From assembly GCA_033675265.1 (NCBI GenBank), contig JAUJYZ010000691.1, positions 258,501 to 322,500 of the forward strand: a DNA stretch of 64,000 nt, read 5' to 3'. Source of the DNA: Actinostola sp. cb2023. Its lineage: Eukaryota > Cnidaria > Anthozoa > Actiniaria > Actinostolidae. Positions within the stretch are counted from its first letter, which is position 1. Each line of letters opens with the position of its first letter. Positions 47,639-57,869 of the stretch are shown piece by piece. Under the pieces are notes generated by a model. It did not search any database and was not told the DNA's origin. It saw only the letters and a list, made by a program, of their open reading frames with translations. Made by a program: the position numbers and the translations under genes.

Positions 47639-48167
47639 CTTCCATATTCGAAGGTGGTGGCACGTCTTCAATTCGGTGCCAACACGCTGTGTTATCTGCT
47701 GGATGCTCGCTGACAGGCTCTACATGTGTGCCGGCGGTAAGTGCTGCCGAAGCTAGCGCGATGTAAGGAGAGAGCCAGGTGTTGGCGATGTAGCCCGCGG
47801 AAGCCGCAGATAGCTCTGTGGTGACCAGCTCGTCGTTCTGAAGAGCTTCCAGCAATGCTGGCTCGTCTCGCAGGCGTATGCCAGCGTATGGTAGCACGAG
47901 TCCTAGCACCTTCACAGCCACTCTAAGCATGCCGCCAACAGCCGTCTTGCGCACCGCTTCGTATCTCGTGTGGAGTTGTTGGACGTCCTTCTCGGAGAGT
48001 TTCTCAATGTCTCCCAAGGACATAGCCTTGCTTAGGCACTCCTTTGTCTGCCGCGAGGCAGCAAGCACTCGGAGGTTCTCCCTTTGTGGTGTTTGCTCCG
48101 CAAACTGTGTATGGGTGTCGTCAGACACACCGGCTTCCGCGAGGATCTCATCGATGTAGTCGTCCAT
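47631..48167 (-). CDS. conserved Polinton protein of unknown function (178 aa)
   Basis: The acidic N-terminus (starting MDDYIDEILAEAG) is followed by a helical, charged region with KLSEKDVQQLHTRYEAVR, then two hydrophobic segments (about 83-100, and 125-145 with YIALASAALTAGTHV) and a polar tail. Its ATG shares the A of the ATPase stop codon (TGATG overlap), a compact, virus-like arrangement. I recall cnidarian Polinton proteins with the LSEKD..LY.RYE motif, but no assigned function. Intact frame. A structural or assembly role is inferred from its place directly after the ATPase. Confidence 0.75.
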   Translation of the reverse strand: MDDYIDEILAEAGVSDDTHTQFAEQTPQRENLRVLAASRQTKECLSKAMSLGDIEKLSEKDVQQLHTRYEAVRKTAVGGMLRVAVKVLGLVLPYAGIRLRDEPALLEALQNDELVTTELSAASAGYIANTWLSPYIALASAALTAGTHVEPVSEHPADNTACWHRIEDVPPPSNMEDE

Positions 48168-48823
48168 CAGTGCTTAATATATGACAGGCTCGACGGTACT
48201 TCTAACACAACGTCGAACGGATGTCGAAGGTGGAAGTAAAGCCTCGAATGGCGATGATCCCGCAGTGCGTTTTGGAACTGCGAGCGTTCCTCTTTGGAAA
48301 GCCCAGCGCCGTAGGCGTCCCACAGAGAATCAATGTCCTTCTGGGAGGGTGTGTAGAAGGTGACAATGCAGCACGCGTTGTCTCGGACGGGCTTTGAGAC
48401 GCTCGAGAGTTGCTGGCTTAAGATCCATAGGCTCATCCCCTTGTGCCGCCCAGAGAACGCAAGACGAACGAGTTCAGAGCTGCGCTTTTTGACGTCCTTT
48501 GAGAAAGCGCAGTCATCCACAATGAGGAGGGTCTGTCCCCGGTCAAAAACGGTGCAGCACTGTCGCAGCATATCTTCAACCTCCCCCTCATTGGAGGCGT
48601 CTGGCTGGATTGCGATGAACCTAGGGTCGCCCTTGGCGAAGCCTCGGTACGTCTTGTTCCAGGCGTACGTGGGGCAGATCAGGATGATGAAGTTGAACTT
48701 ACCATGCAAAGTACCGCGGAGTGTTTCGACGACGAGACGGGACTTACCGCACCCCGTATGATCGACGATGATGACGTGATCGGGTGGTTCCATTTGCGTT
48801 GCAAACTTACTTATACAGCTCAT
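48167..48823 (-). CDS. genome-packaging ATPase (FtsK/HerA-like)
   Basis: 218 residues from the ATG at 48823; a second ATG at 48793 is possible and lies just past the capsid stop, while upstream frame belongs to capsid-gene shadow. Walker A is DHTGCGKS at 21-28, with Asp in place of the first Gly of the usual loop, and Walker B is LLIVDD at 99-104. A GRHKGMSLWILSQQL stretch (sensor, Gln-containing) follows. These enzymes pump DNA into capsids in double-jelly-roll viruses and are one of the defining Polinton genes. It overlaps the capsid gene end and abuts the 178-residue gene. Frame intact; whether the altered P-loop still binds nucleotide is open. Confidence 0.88.
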   Translation of the reverse strand: MSCISKFATQMEPPDHVIIVDHTGCGKSRLVVETLRGTLHGKFNFIILICPTYAWNKTYRGFAKGDPRFIAIQPDASNEGEVEDMLRQCCTVFDRGQTLLIVDDCAFSKDVKKRSSELVRLAFSGRHKGMSLWILSQQLSSVSKPVRDNACCIVTFYTPSQKDIDSLWDAYGAGLSKEERSQFQNALRDHRHSRLYFHLRHPFDVVLEVPSSLSYIKH

Positions 48824-50045
48824 CTTCATCAAGTTCAAATGCGCCCTCTGACAGGATGTAGAGGTGCAGGGAGCAGCTGCCCGTGCCTCCAGAGCGGTGG
48901 ATGCGATACTGGATGTTGCGTCCAGGTTCCAGGGAATTCCTTCCGTCACCGTGGACGAGGGCGTCGCGAGCGGCACGGAGGTCAATGAACATCGCGTACT
49001 TGCTCGAGAAGAAACCCTCGGAACGTCCCGTCTCTGTTGACCCCAACAACCATTCCGCGCCAGATAGGGCGCTCGCCCAGAGGTCGCTTGGGAGCATGCC
49101 ATGTTGATACAGGACGTTGGATTGCCCATCGATGTCGAACTCGACCTTGGAGACCCCAGGGTCCTGGAAGACCTCTGTGTCGCGAGCTCCTACAGTGTGA
49201 GGGGTAACGAAGAGTCCCAGCAGGCCTACAAAAGACCTACGTTGGATTTGAATGGCGTCCGACAGTACAGGCTGCGTGGTACGATCGAAGGTTATCGTGG
49301 CGTGGTGCGTGATGTGGTTGAACAACAGGCGGGGAGGTGCGTTTAGGATTGTCGATCGCACGTCGGGCTCGATTGTCTGGTATTCCAGAACGATGTTATC
49401 CAGCTGGTACGTACCTACCTTTGTAGGATCTGAGGAGACGATGACGTCGACGGCCGGTGCGAGAGTCACCTCTATGCGAATTTCGGGGAGGTCTTTTGTA
49501 GGGAGAGCGCCGTGGGTGCGAAAGATCTCCAAAGCCCCCAGCCCGTCTAGGGGGATGCGGTACTTCGGAAATGCAGCCGCGAGAGAGACGTTGCCTGCAA
49601 CACTGTTCTTGTCTCCGGCGGCCGACCGATGCTTTGCGACTTCAACCGTCTGGATACCTTGCTCTACGAGGTGGGCCCGCTCCTCCTTGGGGCGCCATAG
49701 GTCGGCATACAATTCCACCAGGTCTGGTCTGGTGAGCGATTCAATCTCTTTGTCACCGATGCGGACGACGCGCCGGGCGATGAGAGCACGCCCCAGATTT
49801 TGGACAGCGCGATTGTTGGCATGCCTTCCCGTGCCAGACATTGTGAAGGTGGCTACGAGCGCAAGTGTGCTGGGCACAAGCACTGTGCCCGTTGGGAGGA
49901 CAGGCACGTTGATGTACAAGGTCTCTCCAGGTCGGGCAGTGGACGGGTTAAACGTCACTCGCTGGGTGAACCGCTTGCCTTTCAGGCCAAACAAATGCCT
50001 TGGCGACCTATGGGTATCGAGCTTTTTAGAGACGTAGGGTTCCAT
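48807..50045 (-). CDS. major capsid protein, double jelly-roll
   Basis: 412 residues, frame intact. The start (MEPYVSKKLDTHRSPRHLFG, then a GKRFTQRVTFNPS block) and an internal TYQLDNIVLEYQTI, followed later by RRSFVGLLGLFV and GARDTEVFQDPGVSKVEFDI, are what I recognise as the Polinton capsid family. These proteins form hexon-like trimers in icosahedral virions. It is somewhat short for the family. It heads the minus-strand cluster (capsid, ATPase, 178-aa, membrane proteins) and is divergent from the plus gene at 50080, with about 34 bp between the two ATGs. AT-rich TATATGCTATCGATAC in that gap may hold both promoters. Confidence 0.88.
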   Translation of the reverse strand: MEPYVSKKLDTHRSPRHLFGLKGKRFTQRVTFNPSTARPGETLYINVPVLPTGTVLVPSTLALVATFTMSGTGRHANNRAVQNLGRALIARRVVRIGDKEIESLTRPDLVELYADLWRPKEERAHLVEQGIQTVEVAKHRSAAGDKNSVAGNVSLAAAFPKYRIPLDGLGALEIFRTHGALPTKDLPEIRIEVTLAPAVDVIVSSDPTKVGTYQLDNIVLEYQTIEPDVRSTILNAPPRLLFNHITHHATITFDRTTQPVLSDAIQIQRRSFVGLLGLFVTPHTVGARDTEVFQDPGVSKVEFDIDGQSNVLYQHGMLPSDLWASALSGAEWLLGSTETGRSEGFFSSKYAMFIDLRAARDALVHGDGRNSLEPGRNIQYRIHRSGGTGSCSLHLYILSEGAFELDEDELYK

Positions 50046-50079
50046 ACTTATATGCTATCGATACTTGCTCATCTCTAAA
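50046..50079. promoter_or_regulatory. divergent intergenic gap, capsid gene / membrane gene
   Basis: Thirty-four bases, AT-rich, between two divergent ATGs in otherwise GC-rich DNA. Contains ACTTATATGCTATCGATACT. Promoter role inferred from position. Confidence 0.35.
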
Positions 50080-51540
50080 ATGGACGCTGAAGTAACGGAC
50101 TTTGACCCTACGACCGAAGAGGGTGACGTCGATATCAACGAACCACTTACAGACGACGACTACACGAGCTTGATCCCACGACAGAAGGAGACTCGTGAGT
50201 CTTGGGGGGCGCGGGCAAGACGCCGACTACGCCGCCTGTCAGAAGGGTTACGGGATAAGATGTGGGCTGACCGGGCTAACTTGGATGCAAGCCGGAGTGA
50301 GCATATTCCCCTCATAAATCGGGAGATGGCACAGGATTCAGCCGTGGAAGAAGTCCTGCGACTGTATCCTAATGCTAAAACATCGGATTTCATCACAGCC
50401 GAGAATGAGTTCGGTCAGGTCACCGTAAAACTAAATATATCTACCGCTCGCGCGTATGTGTTGCAGACCGGTGACACACTAGCCTGCGAATACTATACAG
50501 CCGCTTTTTTATGCTCGCCACAGGGGTCTCCCGAAAGAAGCGTCTGCGGAGTGAGGCCCAAATTCCTGTACTGTGACGTCATTTTGGACCCGATTCTGGT
50601 CAAAGAAGCTGATTGGTCAGCTTGCTGGTAATCGCATTATTTGCATAAATTAAACTCAACGACCTGAACAAAATATTACAATGTCGAGCCGTGGGCGATT
50701 GTATCGGACTTATCATATGCACAGATGAATAAAATCATGTTCTACAATAATTTTGATTGCCGAATCAACAAACTCAGGCCGTTTGGAATTAGTGTTCACA
50801 ACATGAGCGGCTGTGTTGTATCAGATTTACAACACGAGCTGTCATGACCTCAGAGGTCACAGTACAGGAATTTGGGCCTCACTCCGCAGACGCTTCTTTC
50901 GGGAGCCCCTGTGGCGAGCGTAAAAAAGCGGCTGTATTCGCAGGCTAGTGACACACTGAACCCCAAAATCAGCCCAACGCTCAGGGAACTGTTGGGGCCT
51001 TCGACTTCGGAACTAGCCGAGCAAAACGACGCTCTAGTCGCGCAGAACGACGCAGCCAACGCCCATGACGAAGCCGTTGTGGTGGATCCTCAGACCAGTG
51101 AAGCTGACGCGACGGCGGCGCTCGTGCGGGTCGCCCAGCGGAAGCAGGAAAATGAAGCCCTCGAAGCGCGAACCGTGGTCCTCGAAGATCGCATGACTTT
51201 GCGAGAGAAAGTGAAGCGTATCTTCCGCAAGTACGGGATCACCGTCGTCGGTGTGGCCGTTGCGGCGGGGGCCGTCATCGGCGCTATTGTGTCTGCGTTG
51301 TCCAGGCGTCTCGCGGCAGTAGCTGGAGCGGTTGGCAATAGAGTGAAGGCGATCGGGAAAAAGCTGGCAGAGCTCCTCCCTGGCGCCATAGGCGCGATCG
51401 TCTCGTTCTTGTTTCGCACGGCCGGTGAGGTCGTCGGCTTCCTTGCCAAGAACGCGTGGCTGCTGATCGTCGGCCTTGTGGTCTTTCTCGTTGAACGCGC
51501 CGGGACGGCATCAGCCGCAAGGCGACGTAAGTATACATAG
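50080..51540 (+). pseudogene. Polinton membrane protein interrupted by a MITE
   Basis: The 5' part (ATG 50080 to about 50480) encodes an acidic N-terminus, a basic RARRRLRRL region and a VEEVLRLYPNA segment. The 3' part (from about 50958 to 51540) has a SPTLRELLGPST segment, a charged coiled-coil-like stretch with ENEALEARTVVLEDRM, then LREKVKRIFRKYG and two or three hydrophobic segments (about YGITVVGVAVAAGAVIGAI, and NAWLLIVGLVVFLVER at the end). This tail recurs, in my memory, in many cnidarian Polinton proteins. Between them lies a 467-bp MITE plus one copy of a 10-bp duplication, 477 bp in all, a multiple of three, so the two parts remain in the same frame; the insert itself contains stops. 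Function unknown. Confidence 0.75.
50481..50947. mobile_element. 467-bp MITE inside the Polinton
   Basis: Inverted ends of about 95 bp begin AGCCTGCGAATAC (left) and end GTATTCGCAGGCT (right); the left has an extra TATAC. GTGACACACT stands on both sides (50471-50480 and 50948-50957); since part of it is palindromic with the ends, the true duplication is 7-10 bp. No coding capacity. Confidence 0.88.
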
Positions 51541-51546
51541 TGCATA

Positions 51547-53003
51547 CTAACGCAGCATCCACCAGCCGAGGCCTGCTGCGGCCAGCCCCACAACCGTGAG
51601 ATTTTTCTCGTGGATCGTCGGTAGCGCCTGTGCGTGCACTGTGGGGGCGGCAGGCTCGGCGACTTTTTGGCCACTGGGCGCCTTCGGCAAGGGTTTGTGC
51701 TGCAGGCCGGCCTGGCCGGCCATCGGGGCCAACGCACCTTGTGCTAGTTGGCGCAGAAAACGATGCGTCTCTGTGTTTAGACCGGGATTCTGGCCGAAGT
51801 GCATATCGCCCGTCGCCTTTTTCAGGCCGTTGTTGTAGCCAAGGACACTCTCTTGGTTGATCTCTAGGTTGCTGGGGAGGAGCCAAAGACCAGGTGATAT
51901 TGCGATGTCCAGCCGGACTCTGGCATCTACGACTGCTCTCTGAAACCGTTGGACGCTTTGCGGGATGTCATTTTCTATCGCCTGCTCAAAGAGTGTGGCA
52001 AACACCTGTTGCGTCTCGACGGCGCCGCCTGAGTCTGATCTAGGATCAACGATGGTTGATCTCGTTTTAGTTTGAGCGGCGAGCACGCAATAGACATACG
52101 CCTCGATGCTGCGGTTGAGCCTGCCCAGACCTGCTCTCGTTAACCCCAGGCCTTTGGACGGTACGAACCAGTCGTATTGCCGCCGTCTTTTGTGGGTGCT
52201 CTTGTAGTATGCTCCCTTCCACTCTACACCAAACACGACGTCGCCCTTGCCTTTGAAGCGGAAGTCAGGCGGGTCCTGGAGGTCAAACTCGCGGCGCAAT
52301 GCTTCGAGTCCAGACTCCGAATAGAAGTTCTTGTGGTAGTCGAACTTCCCTTCCAAAGGTGGAGGACACCCCAGCTGGTAAAGAATTTTACGGGTGGTAA
52401 ACAGCACATGGAACCGTAGGAAACACGCCATTTGTGTGTCGGGTTCCAGTATGTTCCACGCGATGCCGCAGCCTGGCGCACCAAATCGCGAGGTTGCGTT
52501 GCTGATCCCACATATGGAGGTTCGGCCCTTGCAGCCACTCCGACATCTCTGCTACATTTGAGACACCTGGCGGGGGTCTCCCGAAACACGTCGGGGAGCC
52601 GTACGGTGAAAGACTTCTTGGGCGCCACAAACACTTTGAGGGGGTTGAGGAGGGCGGCAAGGTCTGTGCGCAGCTCCTTCAACGAAAGGTTTATGGCCGC
52701 GGCGGGGATGGGGTACCGTGCTTTTGCGTTTGGTGCGAATTCAGGTGGGAACCTCGCAGTCGGAACGACGGGTTTCTGCAGTCGGGACGATGAGGGGGTG
52801 CCTAATGCGGTCTGAAGGGGGTTTTCGATCGCGCTTGCGCTGTCGTCGTAGTGATGCACCTTTTCGCCTGGACCCACTTTCCCAACGAAGACGTCGTACC
52901 CCATACCTCCGTAGTTATAGGTGACATATGTAGGGCCTATCGTGAACTTGGACATATCCGCGTGGGGGTATGCCTGCCTGAACAGCTCTTTTGTTTCGAC
53001 CAT
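51547..53003 (-). pseudogene. conserved Polinton protein of unknown function, frameshifted
   Basis: From the ATG at 53003 the first frame gives about 195 residues, including YNYGGMGYDVFVGKVGPGE near the start and AARAEPPYVG further on. Near 52415-52430 a one-base loss moves the reading into the frame 51547-52431, with FHVLFTTRKILYQLGCPPPL, FKGKGDVVFGVEWKGAYYK, ESVLGYNNGLKKAT and a C-terminal transmembrane helix (LTVVGLAAAGLGWWML). Joined length would be near 485 residues. No enzyme motif was seen. It is placed between structural genes and may be a virion membrane or vertex protein; this is inference. Convergent with the MITE-split gene, 6 bp apart. Confidence 0.65.
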
Positions 53004-53057
53004 GTTAGAGCTCCACTATAGCGTGACTATAGTGAGTAGACAAGTCCACGCTCCAAT
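53004..53057. promoter_or_regulatory. divergent gap with repeated CTATAG
   Basis: Between the divergent starts at 53003 (-) and 53058 (+). Contains CACTATAGCGTGACTATAGT, two CTATAG copies 11 bp apart. A bidirectional promoter is inferred. Confidence 0.35.
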
Positions 53058-53696
53058 ATGACTGTCTTGTTCCTTGAAAGCAAAACTGGGGACTTTGTTG
53101 TGACCCTAGATAAATCTATCCGGGACCCGAAGTGGATCATCTTACACAGCGCCGCCGTGCCTCTTGCAAGAGTTCTCGAGGATGAGGGTGAAATCCGAAG
53201 CGAAGATGAACTCCTTCTCTCCATTCCACCCGGAGAGTACACACTCGATACTGTGAAGAAGGCTATAGATACCGCTACGCACTTAGGCAGACAACCTGCG
53301 CAGATCGTCGGGCACATGCTTTCACTGCAACCCGGTAGGACCGCAAACAAAGCCTTAAGACAGCTTCTAGCTATCCCCGAGTCTGCGGAGGGCTTGCGGC
53401 TATCTATATCCTGGTCTCAGCCTCAGCTCGCATGGATTTATTGCGACCTTGTGGACGCAGATTCTGTCTTTGTTAGCGCTCTGAGCGCTACAAACATCGC
53501 GCGGAGAGCGGATATATTGGGTGGAATATCCAGGCCTCGCGGGAACCAGTTGACCTATTCAACCCTGAGCCCGGTTCGCATCAAAGCTAGGACCGTTTCG
53601 CAGGTCCACACCCTCCACTTCCGTGTTGTGGATGAGAGGGGGGTCCTAATAACTCTCCATAACACCGCTCTCCGCATCATGTTAGAGGTACTATGA
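53058..53696 (+). CDS. penton-like minor capsid protein candidate
   Basis: 212 residues, intact. Alternating short hydrophobic strands throughout suggest a mainly beta protein. The C-terminal segment, with VSQVHTLHFRVVDERGVLI and then alternating residues to the end, resembles the last strands of the single-jelly-roll minor capsid (penton) proteins of Polintons and related viruses, which end in a DE(N/R)G turn of this kind. The middle (SIPPGEYTLDTVKKAID) is also common in minor capsid proteins. It is divergent from the gene at 53003 and is followed after 9 bp by the next plus gene. Confidence 0.6.
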   Translation: MTVLFLESKTGDFVVTLDKSIRDPKWIILHSAAVPLARVLEDEGEIRSEDELLLSIPPGEYTLDTVKKAIDTATHLGRQPAQIVGHMLSLQPGRTANKALRQLLAIPESAEGLRLSISWSQPQLAWIYCDLVDADSVFVSALSATNIARRADILGGISRPRGNQLTYSTLSPVRIKARTVSQVHTLHFRVVDERGVLITLHNTALRIMLEVL

Positions 53697-53705
53697 TGCA
53701 GGTTA

Positions 53706-54335
53706 ATGACCACAATGGCAAGCGACTCTATTTACCCTCAGCTGAATGTTGCTTCGCAACACGAAGGCCAAGGACAAGACTATCGTCTTAAGAAAGTAGC
53801 TGACGTTCAAACAGCTATCGAAACCGAGCTCGGCCACTACGAGCAGGTTCTCAAGAAGTACAAACGAGCCCATTCGGGTCTCTCACGATGCTCGCTCCTG
53901 ACCGGTAGTTTGACTGTTGTTCTGACCGGCGGAAGTCTCGAAAGCGCTTTGACCGGCTTTGGTATCGTCGGTTGGCTTGTGTAGCTGGTCTTCTCGGGAT
54001 TATTTCGGCCGGCTGCGGCGCTGTTGCTCGTCGATTCGAGAGCAAAATATCGAAGCACGAGCGGACCGTTGAACTTGCCAAAAGTAAGCTCTCGACGATC
54101 GTGGACTTGATTTCGAAGGCTCTCAAAGATGGAAAGGTCTCCCAGGAGGAGTTCTCGTTGATAAACGCCGAACTTGTGAAGTTCAGTCAGCTCAAAGCCG
54201 AAATTCGAGCGACTCTCACAGCGACACAGGAAGCCCGCGCAGGCCACACGAAGTGCAGGGGAAACCCCGCCCGAGATCGAAAAACGAGTGTGTTTGGGGA
54301 TTTTTAAAAGGTTAGAGTCCGAAGGGTCCGAATAA
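53706..54335 (+). pseudogene. Polinton membrane protein, frameshifted
   Basis: The first frame (53706-53984) has a hydrophilic start with YPQLNVASQHEG, then YRLKKVADVQTAIETELGHY, a KKYKRAHSGL segment and a hydrophobic stretch. Near 53970 the reading shifts by one base to a frame with CVAGLLGIISAGCGAVARR, then a long helix (KHERTVELAKSKLSTIVDLI, KALKDGKVSQEEF). A second shift near 54240 would extend it to the stop at 54333-54335. I associate this helix (AKSKL.TI.D.ISKAL.DG.IS.EEF) with abundant cnidarian Polinton proteins. Role unknown; probably membrane-associated. Confidence 0.7.
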
Positions 54336-54391
54336 GATACAAAAAGACGTCGGAGGGGGTTTTCTTCTCGTTTGAAGCAATAAAAAAAATA

Positions 54392-54475
54392 GTGCCTGTC
54401 GTGGGTCTCGAACCCCGGACCTCTAGTTGCTTTGCAACACGAAATCTGACGTCTTGACCACTCGGCCACGGCGCC
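54392..54475 (-). tRNA. tRNA-like sequence, class II-like, degenerate
   Basis: Read on the minus strand: A box TGGCCGAGTGG, a variable-arm-like hairpin GTTGC-AAA-GCAAC and B box GGTTCGAGACC. The acceptor ends (GGCGCCG and CAGGCAC) do not pair and the anticodon stem is poor, so it is a pseudogene or SINE-type pol III head rather than a working tRNA. Confidence 0.45.
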
Positions 54476-54769
54476 GCCAGACGACTTCCTGTGACATTTT
54501 TGGGGTTTTAATCCTGCGTCGAGGACCGGGTCCTGTTTTTGTGGGTGGCAAATGCAATTAAATCCATACATATTGAAAGAGGGATATGTGAAAAGAAGAA
54601 AAATAGAATGGAGAAGTGAAAATAAATAAATGGATGGATGGTTATAGATGAATAAAATGAGAACTATCTTTGAAATTAAAAATTAAAAAATTAAAAATTA
54701 AGAAATAAAACTAATAAAAAGTAAGAAATAAAAAATATTAAATAAAAGTAAAAGTGGACGTGGATTTTT

Positions 54770-55767
54770 TGGGGGTGGCAAATGCAATTTTTTGGGGGTG
54801 GCAAATGCAATTCAACCCATACATATGGAAAAATGAAGAGAGCAGCGGTTGTATGTGAGGATAAAAAACATGACAGTTTTTATGGGCGGTTTTTATGGGT
54901 GGCAAATGCGATTCAATCCATACATATTGAAAGGAGGAGAAGAGGGAAGAGGAAAGTAAACATAAAAAAATAAATATAAATTAAAGAAAGAGAAAAATAT
55001 AAAGAAAGAAAAATAAATAAAAAATAAAAATTTTGATTTAATTTAAAAATAATAAAATAATAATAATAGAAAAAAATAATAATAAAAAATAAAAACAAAA
55101 AAGATAGAAAATAAAAAATAAAAATTGATAAATAAAGTGGCTGTATGTGAGGATTAAAAAATAAAAAATTGAAAAATAAAAAATTGAAAATAAAAATAGA
55201 AATTAATTAATTAATGGATAAATAAATAAATAGATAAATAAATGGATAAAGGGTTCAGAAATTAAAAGAAAAAGATAGGAAAAAAAGGGGGTGAATGAAG
55301 AAAGAAAATGAAAATATGAAAATACAGTGAAAATATAAATATTTGGTATACGAAACAAAATGGTTATACAATAAAGGAAGGTATACAAATAGGTTGAGGG
55401 GAGGGGAGGGGACGGCGGCGAGGCAGGGAGGGGAGGGAGCGAAGGTGGTTTTCGTCAAGGTAAATTGAACGACCATGGAGTAGACAACAAGCGAAATTAA
55501 ATAATAAATAACAGACAAAACCGAACGCAATTGATGACGCTAGCAACGTTGCGAGCACGCGTGAAAGCACAAACGACGGCTACCGAGGGAAGGAACGGGA
55601 AGATCGTAGCATAAAATATAACACCGTGGAGGGAGATGGGACTCAGTAGTACCACGTTCCACCAAGAGTTAATCAACGGGAGCTTGAAATCTTGGTGGAG
55701 ATATAGATCAATGTATTTCATACTTCTAAGCCAGCTACGAAGTCAAGCCCAATACACACGAGGTACC
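54770..55767. repeat. segmental duplication copy 1
   Basis: Shares order and sequence with 57870-59099: the GGGTGGCAAATGCAATTCAA block, A-rich tract, a GGGGAGGGGACGGCGGCGA block, ACGCTAGCAACGTTGCGAGC, CGGGAGCTTGAAA and the end CACACGAGGTAC. The unit GGGTGGCAAATGC(A/G)ATT also occurs alone near 54540 and 54897. Confidence 0.85.
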
Positions 55768-55769
55768 GG

Positions 55770-57860
55770 TGGGAGCCGTGTTTGTCGCTAGCGTGGCGTG
55801 TGAACTAGTACGTGAGCACAAATAGAGGTGATAACAAAGTGGCGGTGTATAGCAATCTCGTGAGTGGATGGTAGGACTTACTTGGTACTTGGTTTGGGCA
55901 AAGGGCCTATAACCTGAGGGCAAATAGTTGTGTTGCTGGCGATACATGTCGGAGTTCAAATGTAATGCGATATACAATGGGAGGGGTCGTGGAATGCGAG
56001 GAATGGACGCTTGGACGGTAACATGAGAGAAACTGCTGGAGTTGGATGAAACCGGATCGAGATAATGATAGGCCTGATTCGGTTTGTTAAAGCGTACGTT
56101 TTGTATGGAAGGATAGTGTATATGTTTATGTGTGCATAGAGAGGAATGGCTGTGTGTGTTGTATTGCATTGAGGCATGTGTAAGGGGGTTGGGGAGGGGG
56201 TTTGTTTGGGTGCATGGGTGGTGTAGTGCTGGTAGGGAAGGGAGTATGTAGGGTGTGTGTAGTGGGCGTGGGTTGGCAGCGTAGGGGAGTTGACGGGAGG
56301 GATCATGGGCGTATGGGGGGCTGGGATGGTAGGGATAGCTGCGCTTCACAGAGTCGTGGTAAAGAGATTGGAGGGGGGGAGGGGGAGGGTGTGGTTTAAG
56401 CTCATGTTTTGTAAGTTTGGCCAGGCATATGTGTGCATACAAGGGAAGGGTGTGTAGTGTTTTGGTTCGTAGGAGGGTGAGGTGGTAGGGATAGCTGCGC
56501 TTCACAGGGTCGTGGTAAAGAGATTGGAGGGGGGAGGGGAAGGATGTGGTTTAAGCGCATGTTTTGTAAGTTTGGCCAGGCATATGTGTGCATACAGGGG
56601 AAGGGTGTGTAGTGCTTTGGTTCGTAGGAGGGTGGGGTGGTAGGGATAGCTGCATGGGGGTTCGGTGTGTAGGGTGTTGTCAGGTGTTAGGGGTTTAGGT
56701 GTGTTGGAGGAAGAGTTTCTGGGTGGGGGCCTGATGGTATTAGGGGTAGGGTCATATGGGAGGGATATTGGTGGGCTGTCGCGGTGCAGGTCTGGTTGGG
56801 TAGGTGGGGGGGCGGTGGTGTTGGTGCGGTGCTGGGGGGTAAAAACGTATGTGGGGTGTGTGTGTTGGGCGGTGCGGGTAGGTAGTGGATAGGAGGTGAG
56901 GGGTCGCGGGGGTTGGAAGGCTGGGTTTGGAACCAGTGTGGGATGGAGGTGGAGTGTGTAGTGGGTGGTGTTGAATGGGTGGTTTTGGATGTAGGGGTGC
57001 AAAGGGTGATTCGGGTGGAGGATGGGTGTTGTTTTGCGGGGGGGCTTGTGTAGATGGAGAGTAGTGGTGGGATGGGTTTGCTCAGTAGGGGGGAGTGGTG
57101 GGGAGGGGTGTTGGGTGCGTGAGTGGTAGTCGGGTTGGGGTGGGTTTGTTGTAATGGGTAGGGTGGTGGAGAGAGGTGTCTGTTGTCTGGTTGGTGGTGT
57201 GGGTCAAGGGTGGACCAGAGATGAGGTGATCCGGTATCATGCTCATCAAGATGTCGCACTCCCCATCCATGAGGTGGCACATGTTGGTCGATTGAGAAGG
57301 AGATTCAAGGTGAGTGGGATGGTGGGTGGTTAGGTTTAGGGGGGTGGGTGTGGGGTCGGCATTCAGTAGGTCAGAGGGGTTGGTTGGTTTCGTGGAGGTA
57401 GTGGTAGGTGTGCGGAAGGTAGTCGTGGAGTGGAGGGGGTGGGGGGTTCAATGGGCAGGGTGGTGGTGGTCGAGGTATGGGGGTGGTGGGTGTTCTTAGG
57501 TGTGGGTGGGAGGTATTGGTAGGGGGTGGTTGGGCGGACAGTTCGAAAGGGAAGGCGTGTGTTGGTAGGAAAATGGGGTCGTAGGAGTGAGGAAGCGGTG
57601 GTGAATTTGGTGTATGTAGAAGGCCTGGTGTTGGTGTAGTGGGTGGTCTTGGTGGTGTTGTGGGTGAACATTGTGCGGTGGTGGGTGGTGTTGGTGGAGT
57701 GGGTGGAGTGAGCTGTGCGGAAAAACATTGAAAGAGGTTAAGCGGAAAGGGTAGAATATTATTATCGGGAAGTGTAGAAGAAATGAGGCTAGAAGAGGGG
57801 GGAATAGGGGGTGATGGTGGATGGAGGGTGGGCGTGGGATATGTAGGACATAAATGTGCA
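55770..57860. repeat. G-rich minisatellite region
   Basis: GGTGTGGGTGG-type DNA. Two copies of a 153-bp unit begin GATAGCTGCGCTTCACAG (56334 and 56487), with a partial third at 56647. The minus-strand Pro/His/Thr frames are artefacts. Confidence 0.8.
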
Positions 57861-57869
57861 TTGCCTTTT

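Noticed and set aside
48167..49129. 320-codon ATPase starting at 49129
   Set aside because: The first 100 codons are a shadow of the capsid gene; ATPase homology begins only near 48800.
54392..54475. functional tRNA gene
   Set aside because: Acceptor stem does not pair and the anticodon stem is weak.
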